Positions 9,651-20,540 of a stretch of DNA of 64,000 bases are shown here, in pieces. The notes below the pieces were generated by a model. That model did not search any database. It saw only the letters and a list, made by a program, of their open reading frames with translations, and had not been told where the DNA came from. Made by a program: the position numbers and the translations under genes. Position 1 is the stretch's first letter, and every line of letters begins with the position of its first letter. Origin of the DNA: Bifidobacterium minimum (GTDB taxonomy: Bacteria; Actinomycetota; Actinomycetes; Actinomycetales; Bifidobacteriaceae); NCBI RefSeq assembly GCF_000741645.1, contig NZ_JGZD01000009.1:434001-498000 (forward strand). The letters are read 5' to 3'.

Positions 9651-11597
9651 ATGTCCGATCGTGACGTCGATCGTGACGCGCACGATTCGGGAAAAGGCGG
9701 GCGCGTGAAGAAGAACCGCGTGAAGCGGTTCGTGCTGCGCCATCTTGATGGCGTGCCCCTTGGCGTCAAGCTCGTGGCGGTCACAACGGTTCTGCTGATC
9801 ATCGGGACGGCGAGCGTGTCCCTTTCCATCCGCCAGTTGGTGGGCAACTATCTCATCAACAAAACCGACACCCAGCTCGTGCAGCAGGCGGAGCTGGTCT
9901 ACAACAACGTGGGTCTTCTGCGCAGCCGGGACAGCAGCCAATCGACGGCCGGTCCCACCGACTACTTCCTGCAGATGCGCAATACGTCGAACGTCATCAT
10001 CGCGACGCCGCTGGTTCCCGTCCTCAAAGGCTCGGTGGTGTCCGTCCCCTCGCTTCCCCCGGACGGCAGCATGGGCACGGCCGAGCTCGGCAAGCCCTTC
10101 ACCACCGCCGCGAAGGTGACGACGCCGCGCTCCACGCAGGCGGACCATGAGACGCTCCAGGCCGCCCGCGCTCCGTGGCGGGTGCTTGCGCTGCAATGGG
10201 TCGACAAGGACCAGAATGGAGACAGCAACGTCGGAGGGGTCGTCTATATAGGGCTCTCGCTAAGCGATCAGATAGACACCGTCAACACGCTCACCCGATA
10301 CACCATGATGGTGGGGGCAGCCATCATCATATTGAGCGTCATCATCGCCACCGTTCTGATACAGCGCACATTGGCGCCACTCAAACGCATTGAGAAGACG
10401 GCGGCCAAAATCGCCGCGGGGGATCTGAGCGAGCGTATCCCCAGCGCGCCCGAGAACACCGAGGTGGGATCCCTCGCCGCGTCCCTGAACACCATGCTGG
10501 CCCGCATCGAGCAGAGCTTCCAAGAGCAGACCAGGACGACCGAGAAGATGAAGCGCTTCGTCTCCGACGCGAGCCACGAGCTGCGCACTCCTCTGGCCGC
10601 GATACACGGCTATGCCGAGTTGTACACGATGCAGCGCGAGCTTCCTGGTGCGTTGGAGCGGGCGGATTCCTCGATCCGTCACATCGAGGACTCCAGCACG
10701 CGGATGACGGTTCTGGTCGAGGATCTTCTGTCCCTGGCCCGCCTTGACGAGGGGCGCGGAATCGACATGACCAGCACGGTCGACCTCACGTCGGTCCTTC
10801 ACGACGCCTCGGACGATCTGCACGCCCTCGACCCCGAACGCACCATCCGGACCGGCGTCATCAAGGTCGGCGCCGACGCCGCGGGGACGGTCGCGTTGGC
10901 CTTCGAGCAGGGTGGCTTTCCGGCGATATCCCTTCCGGGTGATCCTTCGCGCCTGAGACAGGTGATCACCAACATCGTGGGGAACATTCATCGATACACG
11001 CCCGCCGATTCGGATGTGGAGATCGGTCTGGGGGATCTTCCCGCCGCGATATCGCCCGACAGCTTCAGCTCGATGCCGCTGGAGGAGCGTTCCCTGAGGC
11101 GCTTCCTTGACGCCGTCGAGGTCGGGGGATCGATGCGGATCGGAACCCATTACGCCGTCATGCGCTTCATCGATCATGGCCCGGGCGTTCCTCCGGAGTC
11201 CCGGTCCCAGATATTCGAACGCTTCTATACCGCTGATCCCTCACGCGCGCGAGAGAAGGGCGGGACCGGTCTCGGGATGGCGATCGTCCTTTCGGTCGTC
11301 AAAGCCCATAGGGGCTTCATCGTGGCCACGGAATCGCCGAACGGAGGACTGACCATAACGGTTATTCTTCCCATCGCACCCGTCGCGGACGTGGGCCAGG
11401 CGGAGCGCGTCGATGATGCGACGACGCATGGCGCTGGTTCCCCGCGGAAGGATGCGGAGCCCCGGCGACGCCAGAAGCCCCATGTCCATGGCGTGAAGGA
11501 TCTGGGCGGGGGAGGCGCCCCCGTGGACCGGCGTGAACGCGAGGCCGCGGATGAAGGCGGTTCCTCCAACCGGGCTCAGCCCCTTGGCCCACAGTGA
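9651..11597 (+). CDS. Membrane sensor histidine kinase
   Basis: 648 residues. The membrane segments (about 38-60 and 218-237) flank a sensor domain of about 155 residues outside the membrane. A HAMP linker, a HisKA domain with the H-box SDASHELRTPL (His about residue 308) and a HATPase domain with the N, G1 (HGPGVP), F (FERFYTADPS) and G2 (GGTGLGMAI) boxes follow. The last 60 residues are a disordered, charged tail. I chose the ATG at 9651, six bases after AGGGAG; a GTG at 9636 overlaps the regulator stop. It forms a two-component pair with the preceding regulator. The signal is unknown. Confidence 0.93.
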   Translation: MSDRDVDRDAHDSGKGGRVKKNRVKRFVLRHLDGVPLGVKLVAVTTVLLIIGTASVSLSIRQLVGNYLINKTDTQLVQQAELVYNNVGLLRSRDSSQSTAGPTDYFLQMRNTSNVIIATPLVPVLKGSVVSVPSLPPDGSMGTAELGKPFTTAAKVTTPRSTQADHETLQAARAPWRVLALQWVDKDQNGDSNVGGVVYIGLSLSDQIDTVNTLTRYTMMVGAAIIILSVIIATVLIQRTLAPLKRIEKTAAKIAAGDLSERIPSAPENTEVGSLAASLNTMLARIEQSFQEQTRTTEKMKRFVSDASHELRTPLAAIHGYAELYTMQRELPGALERADSSIRHIEDSSTRMTVLVEDLLSLARLDEGRGIDMTSTVDLTSVLHDASDDLHALDPERTIRTGVIKVGADAAGTVALAFEQGGFPAISLPGDPSRLRQVITNIVGNIHRYTPADSDVEIGLGDLPAAISPDSFSSMPLEERSLRRFLDAVEVGGSMRIGTHYAVMRFIDHGPGVPPESRSQIFERFYTADPSRAREKGGTGLGMAIVLSVVKAHRGFIVATESPNGGLTITVILPIAPVADVGQAERVDDATTHGAGSPRKDAEPRRRQKPHVHGVKDLGGGGAPVDRREREAADEGGSSNRAQPLGPQ

Positions 11598-11698
11598 TTT
11601 CCTCCGCCGGGAGGGGGGCATGGAGTAGACTTGTTCCTCGGCAGGAGAATGGCCGGACGCATGGTCCGGATGCGTGGTGTGGAACGAGGTGTGTGAGG

Positions 11699-12088
11699 AT
11701 GCCGAGTGGACGGGTTCGTTGGTATGACGCGGGCAAAGGTTACGGATTCATCGTGGATGAGTCGGGGCATGACGTGTTCATGCCTGCCGCGTCGCTGATC
11801 GACGCCACCGTTTCTCCGCGAAAGGGATCGCGGGTGGAGTTCTCGGTCGTCGATGGGCGCAAGGGGCCGCAGGCCCTTGACGTGCGCGTTCTCGGGGCGC
11901 GTCCCTCTCTGGTCAAGGCGACGCGGCCCAAGCCCGACGACATGGTCGCCATCGTCGAGGACCTTATCAAGCTTCTGGACGACGCGGGCTCCGGACTGAG
12001 ACGCCATCATTATCCCGCTGCTGCTGAAAGCCGGAAGCTGGCGTCGTTGCTGCGTGCGGTCGCCGATAGTTTCGATGTGGAGGACTGA
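11699..12088 (+). CDS. Cold-shock-domain protein with C-terminal extension
   Basis: 129 residues. The first 65 or so form a cold-shock domain: RNP1 is present (KGYGFIVD) but RNP2 reads DVFMPAAS instead of DVFVHFS, losing the usual His/aromatic pair. The remaining 60 residues form a predicted helical extension not found in CspA. The start ATG at 11699 has GAGGTGTGAGG upstream. The stop is followed two bases later by the GTG start of the DUF3027 gene, so the two are probably co-translated. This pairing of a CSD protein with DUF3027 recurs in actinobacteria. Nucleic-acid binding is likely but may differ from CspA. Confidence 0.88.
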   Translation: MPSGRVRWYDAGKGYGFIVDESGHDVFMPAASLIDATVSPRKGSRVEFSVVDGRKGPQALDVRVLGARPSLVKATRPKPDDMVAIVEDLIKLLDDAGSGLRRHHYPAAAESRKLASLLRAVADSFDVED

Positions 12089-12089
12089 C

Positions 12090-13199
12090 GTGATTTCTGA
12101 GGATGCGCCCATGGACCCCCGTGCCCTCGCATTGTCGACGGCCGTGGCCGTGGCGGAGGATCCGGCGCGCGTCGGGGATTTCGTCGATGTCCATTCCATG
12201 GATGATGGGGTCAGCGACTATCGCTTTGTTTGCCTGATGCCCGGATACGAGGGATGGCAATGGTCCGTGACGCTGTTCCACGATGCCGATCGTGGCGTCT
12301 GGACGGTTGACGAGTCCTCGTTGGTCCCGACGGACAAGGCCATCCTGTCCCCGGAGTGGACGCCATGGAAGGATCGCCTCAGGCCTTCCGACCTTTCCGT
12401 TACCGATGTGATGGGGACTCTCGCGGACGATCCGCGGCTGGAACCCGGCGTCCGGCAGGATGGTCCGGACGTTGATCGGGATCGGATCGAGGCCGCCTCG
12501 GTCGGGTCGACGCCGGAAGTCTCCGGTCATTCCGTGGAGGTCTCCGACGGCGGATCCATTCCCGGCTCGTCGGCGACCGTATCCGCGGACGAGGGGGATG
12601 GGATCGTCTCGGTTCCCGTAGGCACCGCATCCGCCGCTGATCAGGAGTCCGATGACGGCATGGACGATCATGCTTCGTTGACGACGGAGGATGACGCGGA
12701 GGACGATCTCGCGGAGGCGATCGACCGTTTCTCGCTGGCGCGCAACCGTGTGCTGAGTCCCCAGGGGCGTTCGCAAACGGCCGACCGGTGGTATCACGGT
12801 CCGCATGGCCCCAAGTCGATGTCAACGCGAATCGCGTCGGGTAATCCCTGTTCGACCTGCGGATTCCTTGTGCACATCCAGGGTGATCTGGGGCTTCAGT
12901 TCGGGGTGTGCGCCAATATGTGGAGTCCGGACGACGGCAGGGTCGTGTCGCTTGACCATGGATGCGGCGAGCATTCGCAGATCGAGCCCCCCGAGTCTCC
13001 GCACCTCTGGGTCCAATCGAAACCCGCATACGATGACATCCGCATCGACGTCATAGACCAGCGCCCACGTGAGGAATCGGCGCAGGTGGAGATGCTGGAG
13101 CAGATGGAGGACGGCGACGCGCAGGAGCCGTCGACTGAGGAATCCGCATCTCAGGAATCACTGCCGCAGGAATCCGCGTCCGACGACGGGCGGGAGTGA
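12090..13199 (+). CDS. DUF3027 domain-containing protein
   Basis: 369 residues from the GTG at 12090, chosen because GGAGG lies seven bases upstream; an ATG at 12111 is an alternative. The N-terminal part holds the DUF3027 core (FVCLMPGYEGWQWSV, then LSPEWTPWKDRLRPSDL). An acidic linker of about 90 residues separates it from a conserved C-terminal segment containing CSTCGFLVHI and a later CGEH. The four cysteines and histidines there could bind a metal (inference). A short Glu/Gln/Ser-rich tail ends the protein. Function unknown; it is coupled to the CSD gene upstream. Confidence 0.85.
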   Translation: MISEDAPMDPRALALSTAVAVAEDPARVGDFVDVHSMDDGVSDYRFVCLMPGYEGWQWSVTLFHDADRGVWTVDESSLVPTDKAILSPEWTPWKDRLRPSDLSVTDVMGTLADDPRLEPGVRQDGPDVDRDRIEAASVGSTPEVSGHSVEVSDGGSIPGSSATVSADEGDGIVSVPVGTASAADQESDDGMDDHASLTTEDDAEDDLAEAIDRFSLARNRVLSPQGRSQTADRWYHGPHGPKSMSTRIASGNPCSTCGFLVHIQGDLGLQFGVCANMWSPDDGRVVSLDHGCGEHSQIEPPESPHLWVQSKPAYDDIRIDVIDQRPREESAQVEMLEQMEDGDAQEPSTEESASQESLPQESASDDGRE

Positions 13200-13210
13200 G
13201 ACGACGGGCA

Positions 13211-13239
13211 CGTGATCCGCGTGATCCGCGTGATCCGCG
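13211..13239 (+). repeat. Three tandem copies of a 9-base unit after the DUF3027 gene
   Basis: GTGATCCGC is repeated three times without gaps (13212-13238). It lies between two convergent genes. I see no clear terminator hairpin in the 179-base spacer. Confidence 0.75.
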
Positions 13240-13378
13240 GGTGTGATTCCCCACACCTCCCCCTCAGCTCCCGATTCCATGTCCCCGCTCCGTTCCATGT
13301 TCTTCTTCCGCTACCGGCTCGTCCGTTGTTATGGATTGTTGCTGGTTGTTAGGGGCTTGTGGAATCGCCAGTCGGGGA

Positions 13379-14416
13379 TCAATGGACGATCGTCGCCGAG
13401 CATTCGGAGAGGTCGACGATCCGTCGTGACACCGATCCCAGGAAATGCGCGTTGATGCCATTGAGCCCACGCGTGCCCACGACGATGTGGGATGCGTAGC
13501 GGGACGCGTCGATCAATCCCTGCGCCGCGGGGATGTGGAAGGCGTACGCCTGCACGTCGCAGTCCCGCGCGGCGTGCGCATGCGTGGCGATCTCATCGAC
13601 CTTCCCCTGAACGTACCGTTGGGCCTCGTCCAGTGGCGCGACGGCCCGCTCGTATCCGGGGATCGTTCCCAGATCACGCAGTTGCCAGCACATCATGATT
13701 CGCAATGGACGATGGTGAGTCGCGGCCATGTCGGACGCGAAGTCCAGGGCTCGCAATGATGTCGTTGATCCGTCGACCCCCACCACGATCGGTTTCGAGG
13801 GGTCCGTGTCTGCCGTATCGATACCGGTGCCGGAGTCCGGGGATCCGTCTCCGGGATTTGCGGGAATGCCGTCCGGTTTCCGGGAGACCGAGGAGGTCCG
13901 CAGGGTGCGCGCGATCATCGCCCGCACGGAGGAGGTCTCATCCGATGGGGTTTTCACGATGGTGACGGGCACCTGGGCCTCCTCGGCGAGCGAGGACGAC
14001 AGGGAGCCCGTAAGCCACCGCGCCACGGGGCCCAGGCTTCTTCTGCCGACGACTATCTGCTGCGCGTTGGATCCCAGCTCCAACAGCGCCGATGTTCCTG
14101 AGGCGTGCACCGAGGTGAGCGTCAGAGAGTCGCGGCTGGACTTCAGCCCTTGGGATGCGGTGTCGGCCCATTGACGCAACTGTGCGGAGATCTGCGCTCG
14201 GGCCTTGGCCCATCCGGCGTCGTCATGCGGTTCGGGCCCCATCTGCCACGAGCGTGTCCACCCGTACACGGCGTTGACCCGCCGGGACGTGAGGGAGGCC
14301 TCGCGCAAGGCCCATCGCAGCGCTGCGAATGATTCCTGCGACCCATCGACCCCCACGACGATGTCCCTATCCGGGTCCGTCCACGGATGCGCATCCGACG
14401 TCTTGCCACCATTCAT
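13379..14416 (-). CDS. Universal stress protein with two Usp domains
   Basis: 345 residues comprising two Usp domains (about 19-165 and 205-345), each with the DIVVGVDGS-type strand 1. The ATP-binding motif G-2x-G-9x-G-S/T is complete in the second domain (GTRGLNGINAHFLGS), while the first has Ser for the second Gly (GRRSLGP...TGS), so its nucleotide binding may be weaker. A cytoplasmic stress-response protein. AAGGAGG precedes the ATG by seven bases. It diverges from clpC, and the 138-base spacer holds a palindrome. Confidence 0.92.
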   Translation of the reverse strand: MNGGKTSDAHPWTDPDRDIVVGVDGSQESFAALRWALREASLTSRRVNAVYGWTRSWQMGPEPHDDAGWAKARAQISAQLRQWADTASQGLKSSRDSLTLTSVHASGTSALLELGSNAQQIVVGRRSLGPVARWLTGSLSSSLAEEAQVPVTIVKTPSDETSSVRAMIARTLRTSSVSRKPDGIPANPGDGSPDSGTGIDTADTDPSKPIVVGVDGSTTSLRALDFASDMAATHHRPLRIMMCWQLRDLGTIPGYERAVAPLDEAQRYVQGKVDEIATHAHAARDCDVQAYAFHIPAAQGLIDASRYASHIVVGTRGLNGINAHFLGSVSRRIVDLSECSATIVH

Positions 14417-14462
14417 CGCGTTTCCTCCTTGACGTTCCGATTGGTTTCAGCATATCCCGTCT

Positions 14463-14479
14463 TTGCGCAGTGAGCGCAA
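14463..14479. promoter_or_regulatory. Palindromic operator candidate upstream of clpC (ClgR-like core)
   Basis: TTGCGC, five bases, then GCGCAA is a perfect 6-5-6 inverted repeat 75 bases before clpC. ClgR, the actinobacterial activator of clp genes, binds sites with CGC and GCG arms separated by five bases. This spacing and core fit, but the flanking positions match only in part. Confidence 0.45.
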
Positions 14480-14554
14480 TAGGGGATGCACCGGAAATAA
14501 AGGTCACAACGAATCGGTAGAGTGGGATGGACTGACAAGAGTGGAGGAACAAGC

Positions 14555-17230
<2,676 letters not shown>

Positions 17231-17234
17231 AACT

Positions 17235-17279
17235 CCGCGGGGCGTCCTCCGATCGTGAGACCGAGAGGGCGCCCCGCGG
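17235..17279 (+). terminator. Hairpin immediately after clpC
   Basis: A 10-bp GC stem (17235-17244 with 17270-17279) starts five bases after the clpC stop. It has a long loop and no T-run, so it may be an mRNA-end structure rather than an efficient terminator. Confidence 0.45.
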
Positions 17280-17436
17280 CGCGCGGAGGGACGCCAACCA
17301 CTGCGTTCAATCGCTTTCGGGGGAGAGATGGGCGCGTGGGAGAGATGAGCGGGGTCTCAAGGATTCACGGTGTACGCGACTTCCGATGCCTGTGTCCCCG
17401 TGGTTGTGCAATGACACCATACCCATAACACCATGA

Positions 17437-17474
17437 CGATGGCGGTGGGGGATATCCGTCCCCCACCGCCATCG
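17437..17474. terminator. Terminator between clpC and the convergent DUF349 gene
   Basis: A 15-16-bp stem (17437-17452 with 17459-17474) with a short loop lies in the 281-base spacer between convergent genes and could serve both. The rest of the spacer shows no gene. Confidence 0.8.
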
Positions 17475-17511
17475 CCCTACTATCTTTGATGCGCCGATCG
17501 TCTGCCGCGTC

Positions 17512-18957
17512 CTACCTCACCGCGTTGAGCCACTGCTCCTTGGTGGCCTTCTCGGCCTCGAGCTTGGCTTTGACGGCAGGATCCGACTCGTTCGTGATGG
17601 CCGCCTCGAGCTCGGTGAGCCTATCCCGCAGCTGCTGCTCGAAGCTGGATTTGCGAGCATCGGCCTCGGGATCGGCGCTTTTCCACGCTGCCTCCTCCAC
17701 GGCCTTGATCTGCCGGTCCACGGCATCGAGGCGCCCCTCGATGCGGCGGATGTCCTCGCGGGGAACGTATCCTATCTCATCCCACTTCTCCTGAATGTCC
17801 GCCAGGGACTTGCGGGCCTTCTTGGCGGCGGCCTCGTCGGCCACGGGGACAAGCGCCTCGGCCTGGGCCAGAAGTGCCTCTTTCTTGGCCAGATTCTCAT
17901 GCTCCGATGAGGACGTCTGCTCCCTGTCGCTCTGGCGGGCATTGAAGAAGGTATCGGCCGCCTCGCGGAACCTGGCCCATAGGGCGTCATCCTCGGTGCG
18001 TCCGGCGCGACCGGCCTTCTTCCACCGGTCCATCAGCTCATTGAATCGACGCGAGGTCTCCCCCCACTGTGTGGAATCCTTGAGCGACTCGGCTTCGGCG
18101 ATGATCTGCTCCTTGGCGGCTTTGGCCCGGGAGCGTTCCGCGTCACGTTCCTGAGCCCATTTCCTCCGGCCCTGGTTGAACGTCGTCCGAGCTGATGAGA
18201 AACGCTTCCACAGCGCGTCGGCGTCCGTCTTGTCGATGCGAACGGAGGTGCGCTGATGCTGCTGCCATTCCTCGAACAGCTCGCGGAATTTGTCCGCCGT
18301 CTGCCGCCAGTTTGTGGACGATCCCAGTGATTGCGCGAGTTGCTCGGCTCTCTCCACTATGGCCGTGCGCTCAGCGATCGCCTTGGCCATCGCCTCCTTG
18401 CGCGCGGCGGCCATCTCGTCCTTCCGCTCCTTCGCGCGCGTGGTGAGATGGTCGTATTGCTCTCTCAGCGCCGTGAGATTCCCCACGACGGCAGGCTCGC
18501 GAACCTCCTCGCCAAGCAGCGTGGTCGACTCGTCGATCTCATGCGGCTTGATCGCGGTGGTCTCGAGTCGGGTGGCGAATAGGTCGAGCTTCGCCTTGAG
18601 ATCGAGGAATCGACGCGCATACAGGGAAAGCGCCTCCTGGGGCGTTTCGGCATCGGGGAACTGCCCGACGGGTCGTTCGGCGTCACCGTCCTTGACGTAT
18701 ACGGTCCCATCGTCGGCGACACGCCCGAACTTCTCCGCCTCGGATATCTGGTCGTCCGAGTAGTCGGCCGACGGCGAGGCCGTCGACGGGGACTTCGTCG
18801 ACAACGACGCCGGGGAGGGGATGTGGTGATGGCCCTTGCCGGCCAGGGCCGCGGGTGATGGCACGGAGGTCGCCGAAGGATGCTTCTGCGCCGTCGCAGG
18901 CTCCTTCTTGTCGGGGACGTCGGCTGTTGATTCGGGGGTGACGGGTTCGTCGGCCAT
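17512..18957 (-). CDS. DUF349 repeat protein
   Basis: 481 residues. A Pro/Ser/Ala-rich N-terminus (about 1-85) precedes three to four DUF349 repeats, recognisable by W-x-x-x-x-x-x-x-R-E/D-L-x-x-x-W patterns such as FRELFEEWQQ, FNELMDRWKKAGR and WARFREAADTFF, then a coiled-coil end. It is highly charged and almost entirely helical. DUF349 proteins are widespread in actinobacteria with no settled function. The start ATG at 18957 has AAGGAG nine bases upstream; the longer in-frame start at 19059 would overlap hisS and is rejected. It diverges from hisS. Confidence 0.88.
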   Translation of the reverse strand: MADEPVTPESTADVPDKKEPATAQKHPSATSVPSPAALAGKGHHHIPSPASLSTKSPSTASPSADYSDDQISEAEKFGRVADDGTVYVKDGDAERPVGQFPDAETPQEALSLYARRFLDLKAKLDLFATRLETTAIKPHEIDESTTLLGEEVREPAVVGNLTALREQYDHLTTRAKERKDEMAAARKEAMAKAIAERTAIVERAEQLAQSLGSSTNWRQTADKFRELFEEWQQHQRTSVRIDKTDADALWKRFSSARTTFNQGRRKWAQERDAERSRAKAAKEQIIAEAESLKDSTQWGETSRRFNELMDRWKKAGRAGRTEDDALWARFREAADTFFNARQSDREQTSSSEHENLAKKEALLAQAEALVPVADEAAAKKARKSLADIQEKWDEIGYVPREDIRRIEGRLDAVDRQIKAVEEAAWKSADPEADARKSSFEQQLRDRLTELEAAITNESDPAVKAKLEAEKATKEQWLNAVR

Positions 18958-19026
18958 GACCAGCTCCTTACAAGCGTGTGCGATGAAGGTCGCGGGACGC
19001 CGGGGCGCCATTTCCGCAACCTCACC

Positions 19027-19033
19027 TATTATA
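19027..19033. promoter_or_regulatory. Symmetric -10 element shared by hisS and the DUF349 gene
   Basis: The plus strand reads TATTAT at 19027-19032, and the minus strand reads TATAAT at 19033-19028. One near-palindromic hexamer region can thus serve as -10 in both directions. On the plus strand transcription would start within a base or two of the hisS GTG at 19041. No convincing -35 is visible on either side. Confidence 0.5.
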
Positions 19034-19040
19034 AGGAACC

Positions 19041-20435
19041 GTGGCAAAAGGCGCATCAATATCAGGATTTCCCGAGTGGCTCCCCTCCGAGCGGGTCGTC
19101 GAGCAGAAGGTCATCGACACCGTGCGGGAGGTTTTCGAGCTCAACGGGTTCATAGGAATCGAGACGCGTGCGGTGGAAACCGGCGCGAGTCTGCTGAAGA
19201 AAGGCGAGACGAGCAAGGAGATATACCTTCTTTCCCGGCTGCAGGAGGTGGGGGCCGAGAACGACACACCGGTGGCGGATCGGCTTGGACTGCATTTCGA
19301 TCTGACGGTCCCGCTGAGCCGGTACGTCGTGGAGAACTCCGGATCGTTGACGTTCCCCTTCAAACGATGGCAGATCCAGAAGGTCTGGCGCGGCGAGCGC
19401 CCGCAGGAGGGGCGGTTCCGCGAATTCGTCCAGGCCGACATCGACGTGGTGGGCAATGGCGACCTGCCCGCGCATTACGAGGTCGAGCTTCCCCTGGTGA
19501 TGGTCTCCGCTCTGGAGAGGCTCCGGCCTCTGGGACTTCCCCAGGCCACGGTCCACGCCAATAACCGCAGGCTGTCGGAGGGTTTCTACCGGGCTTTGGG
19601 ACTAACCGACGTGGAGGGCGTCCTTCGGGAGATCGACAAGCTGGACAAGATCGGCGCGGCGGAGGTCTTGGCGTTGCTCGTCGCGGAGTGCGGGGCCACT
19701 GAGGACCAGGCGCGTGGCTGCCTGGATCTGGCCTCGCTCACGGCCACCGATGGCGATGGTCTGAGAAGCGGGTTCGAGGCGTTGTGCGCACGCTATGGCA
19801 TCGAATCGGGAACGGCGGAGCATGGCATGGCCCTGGAGGGTCTTGACGCCCTGGCGATGGTCGTCGACGGCGCCGCGCGTATCCGCCCGGGATCGGTTGT
19901 GGCCGACCTGAAGATCGCCCGTGGTCTGGATTACTACACCGGATCGGTGTACGAGACCTTCCTTGATGGCGCGGAGCAGCTGGGATCCATTTGCTCCGGC
20001 GGACGGTACGACAACCTCGCCTCCCAGGGCGCGAGGAGATACCCCGGCGTGGGGCTGTCCATCGGATTGTCGCGTCTCGTCTCGTACATGCTGCACACGG
20101 CCGGAGCCCATGCGTCGCGCATCTCGCCGGCAGCGGTGATGGTCGCCGTGTGGGACGAGTCCTCGCGCGACGCGTCCAACGCGATAGCCCAGACGCTGAG
20201 ATCGCGCGGCATCGCGGCGGATGTGTCGCCCAAGGCCTCCAAGCTGGGCAAGCAGATCCATTATGCGGACAGGCTCGGCATACCCTACGTGTGGTTTCCC
20301 GCCGCCGCCGCCGCGGATGGCGGAGACCGGGACGAGGTCCGCGACATCGTCACGGGGGACCAGCGGGAGGCCGACGTCACGTCGTGGTGCCCGGATACTG
20401 TGGTGGCCCGGCAAACCATCACGCTGGAACGGTGA
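19041..20435 (+). CDS. hisS: Histidine-tRNA ligase
   Basis: 464 residues of class II aminoacyl-tRNA synthetase: motif 2 region with FDLTVPLSRYV and RWQIQKVWRGERPQ, the HisRS-specific GLDYYTGSVYE, motif 3 in GVGLSIGLSRL, and a C-terminal anticodon-binding domain. The start is the GTG at 19041; AAGGAA overlaps the presumed -10/transcription start region, so the mRNA may be nearly leaderless. The AspRS gene follows after 105 bases. HisRS-AspRS pairing is common in bacteria. Confidence 0.96.
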   Translation: MAKGASISGFPEWLPSERVVEQKVIDTVREVFELNGFIGIETRAVETGASLLKKGETSKEIYLLSRLQEVGAENDTPVADRLGLHFDLTVPLSRYVVENSGSLTFPFKRWQIQKVWRGERPQEGRFREFVQADIDVVGNGDLPAHYEVELPLVMVSALERLRPLGLPQATVHANNRRLSEGFYRALGLTDVEGVLREIDKLDKIGAAEVLALLVAECGATEDQARGCLDLASLTATDGDGLRSGFEALCARYGIESGTAEHGMALEGLDALAMVVDGAARIRPGSVVADLKIARGLDYYTGSVYETFLDGAEQLGSICSGGRYDNLASQGARRYPGVGLSIGLSRLVSYMLHTAGAHASRISPAAVMVAVWDESSRDASNAIAQTLRSRGIAADVSPKASKLGKQIHYADRLGIPYVWFPAAAAADGGDRDEVRDIVTGDQREADVTSWCPDTVVARQTITLER

Positions 20436-20540
20436 GAACACCGTCACGGAGCGGTTCGGCCGCCCCGCGCGGATGACAGCAAGCGCACGGAACGTTGACG
20501 TGGCCGAGTGCCCGTCACAAGGAGCAGAGGAAGCAAGGCA

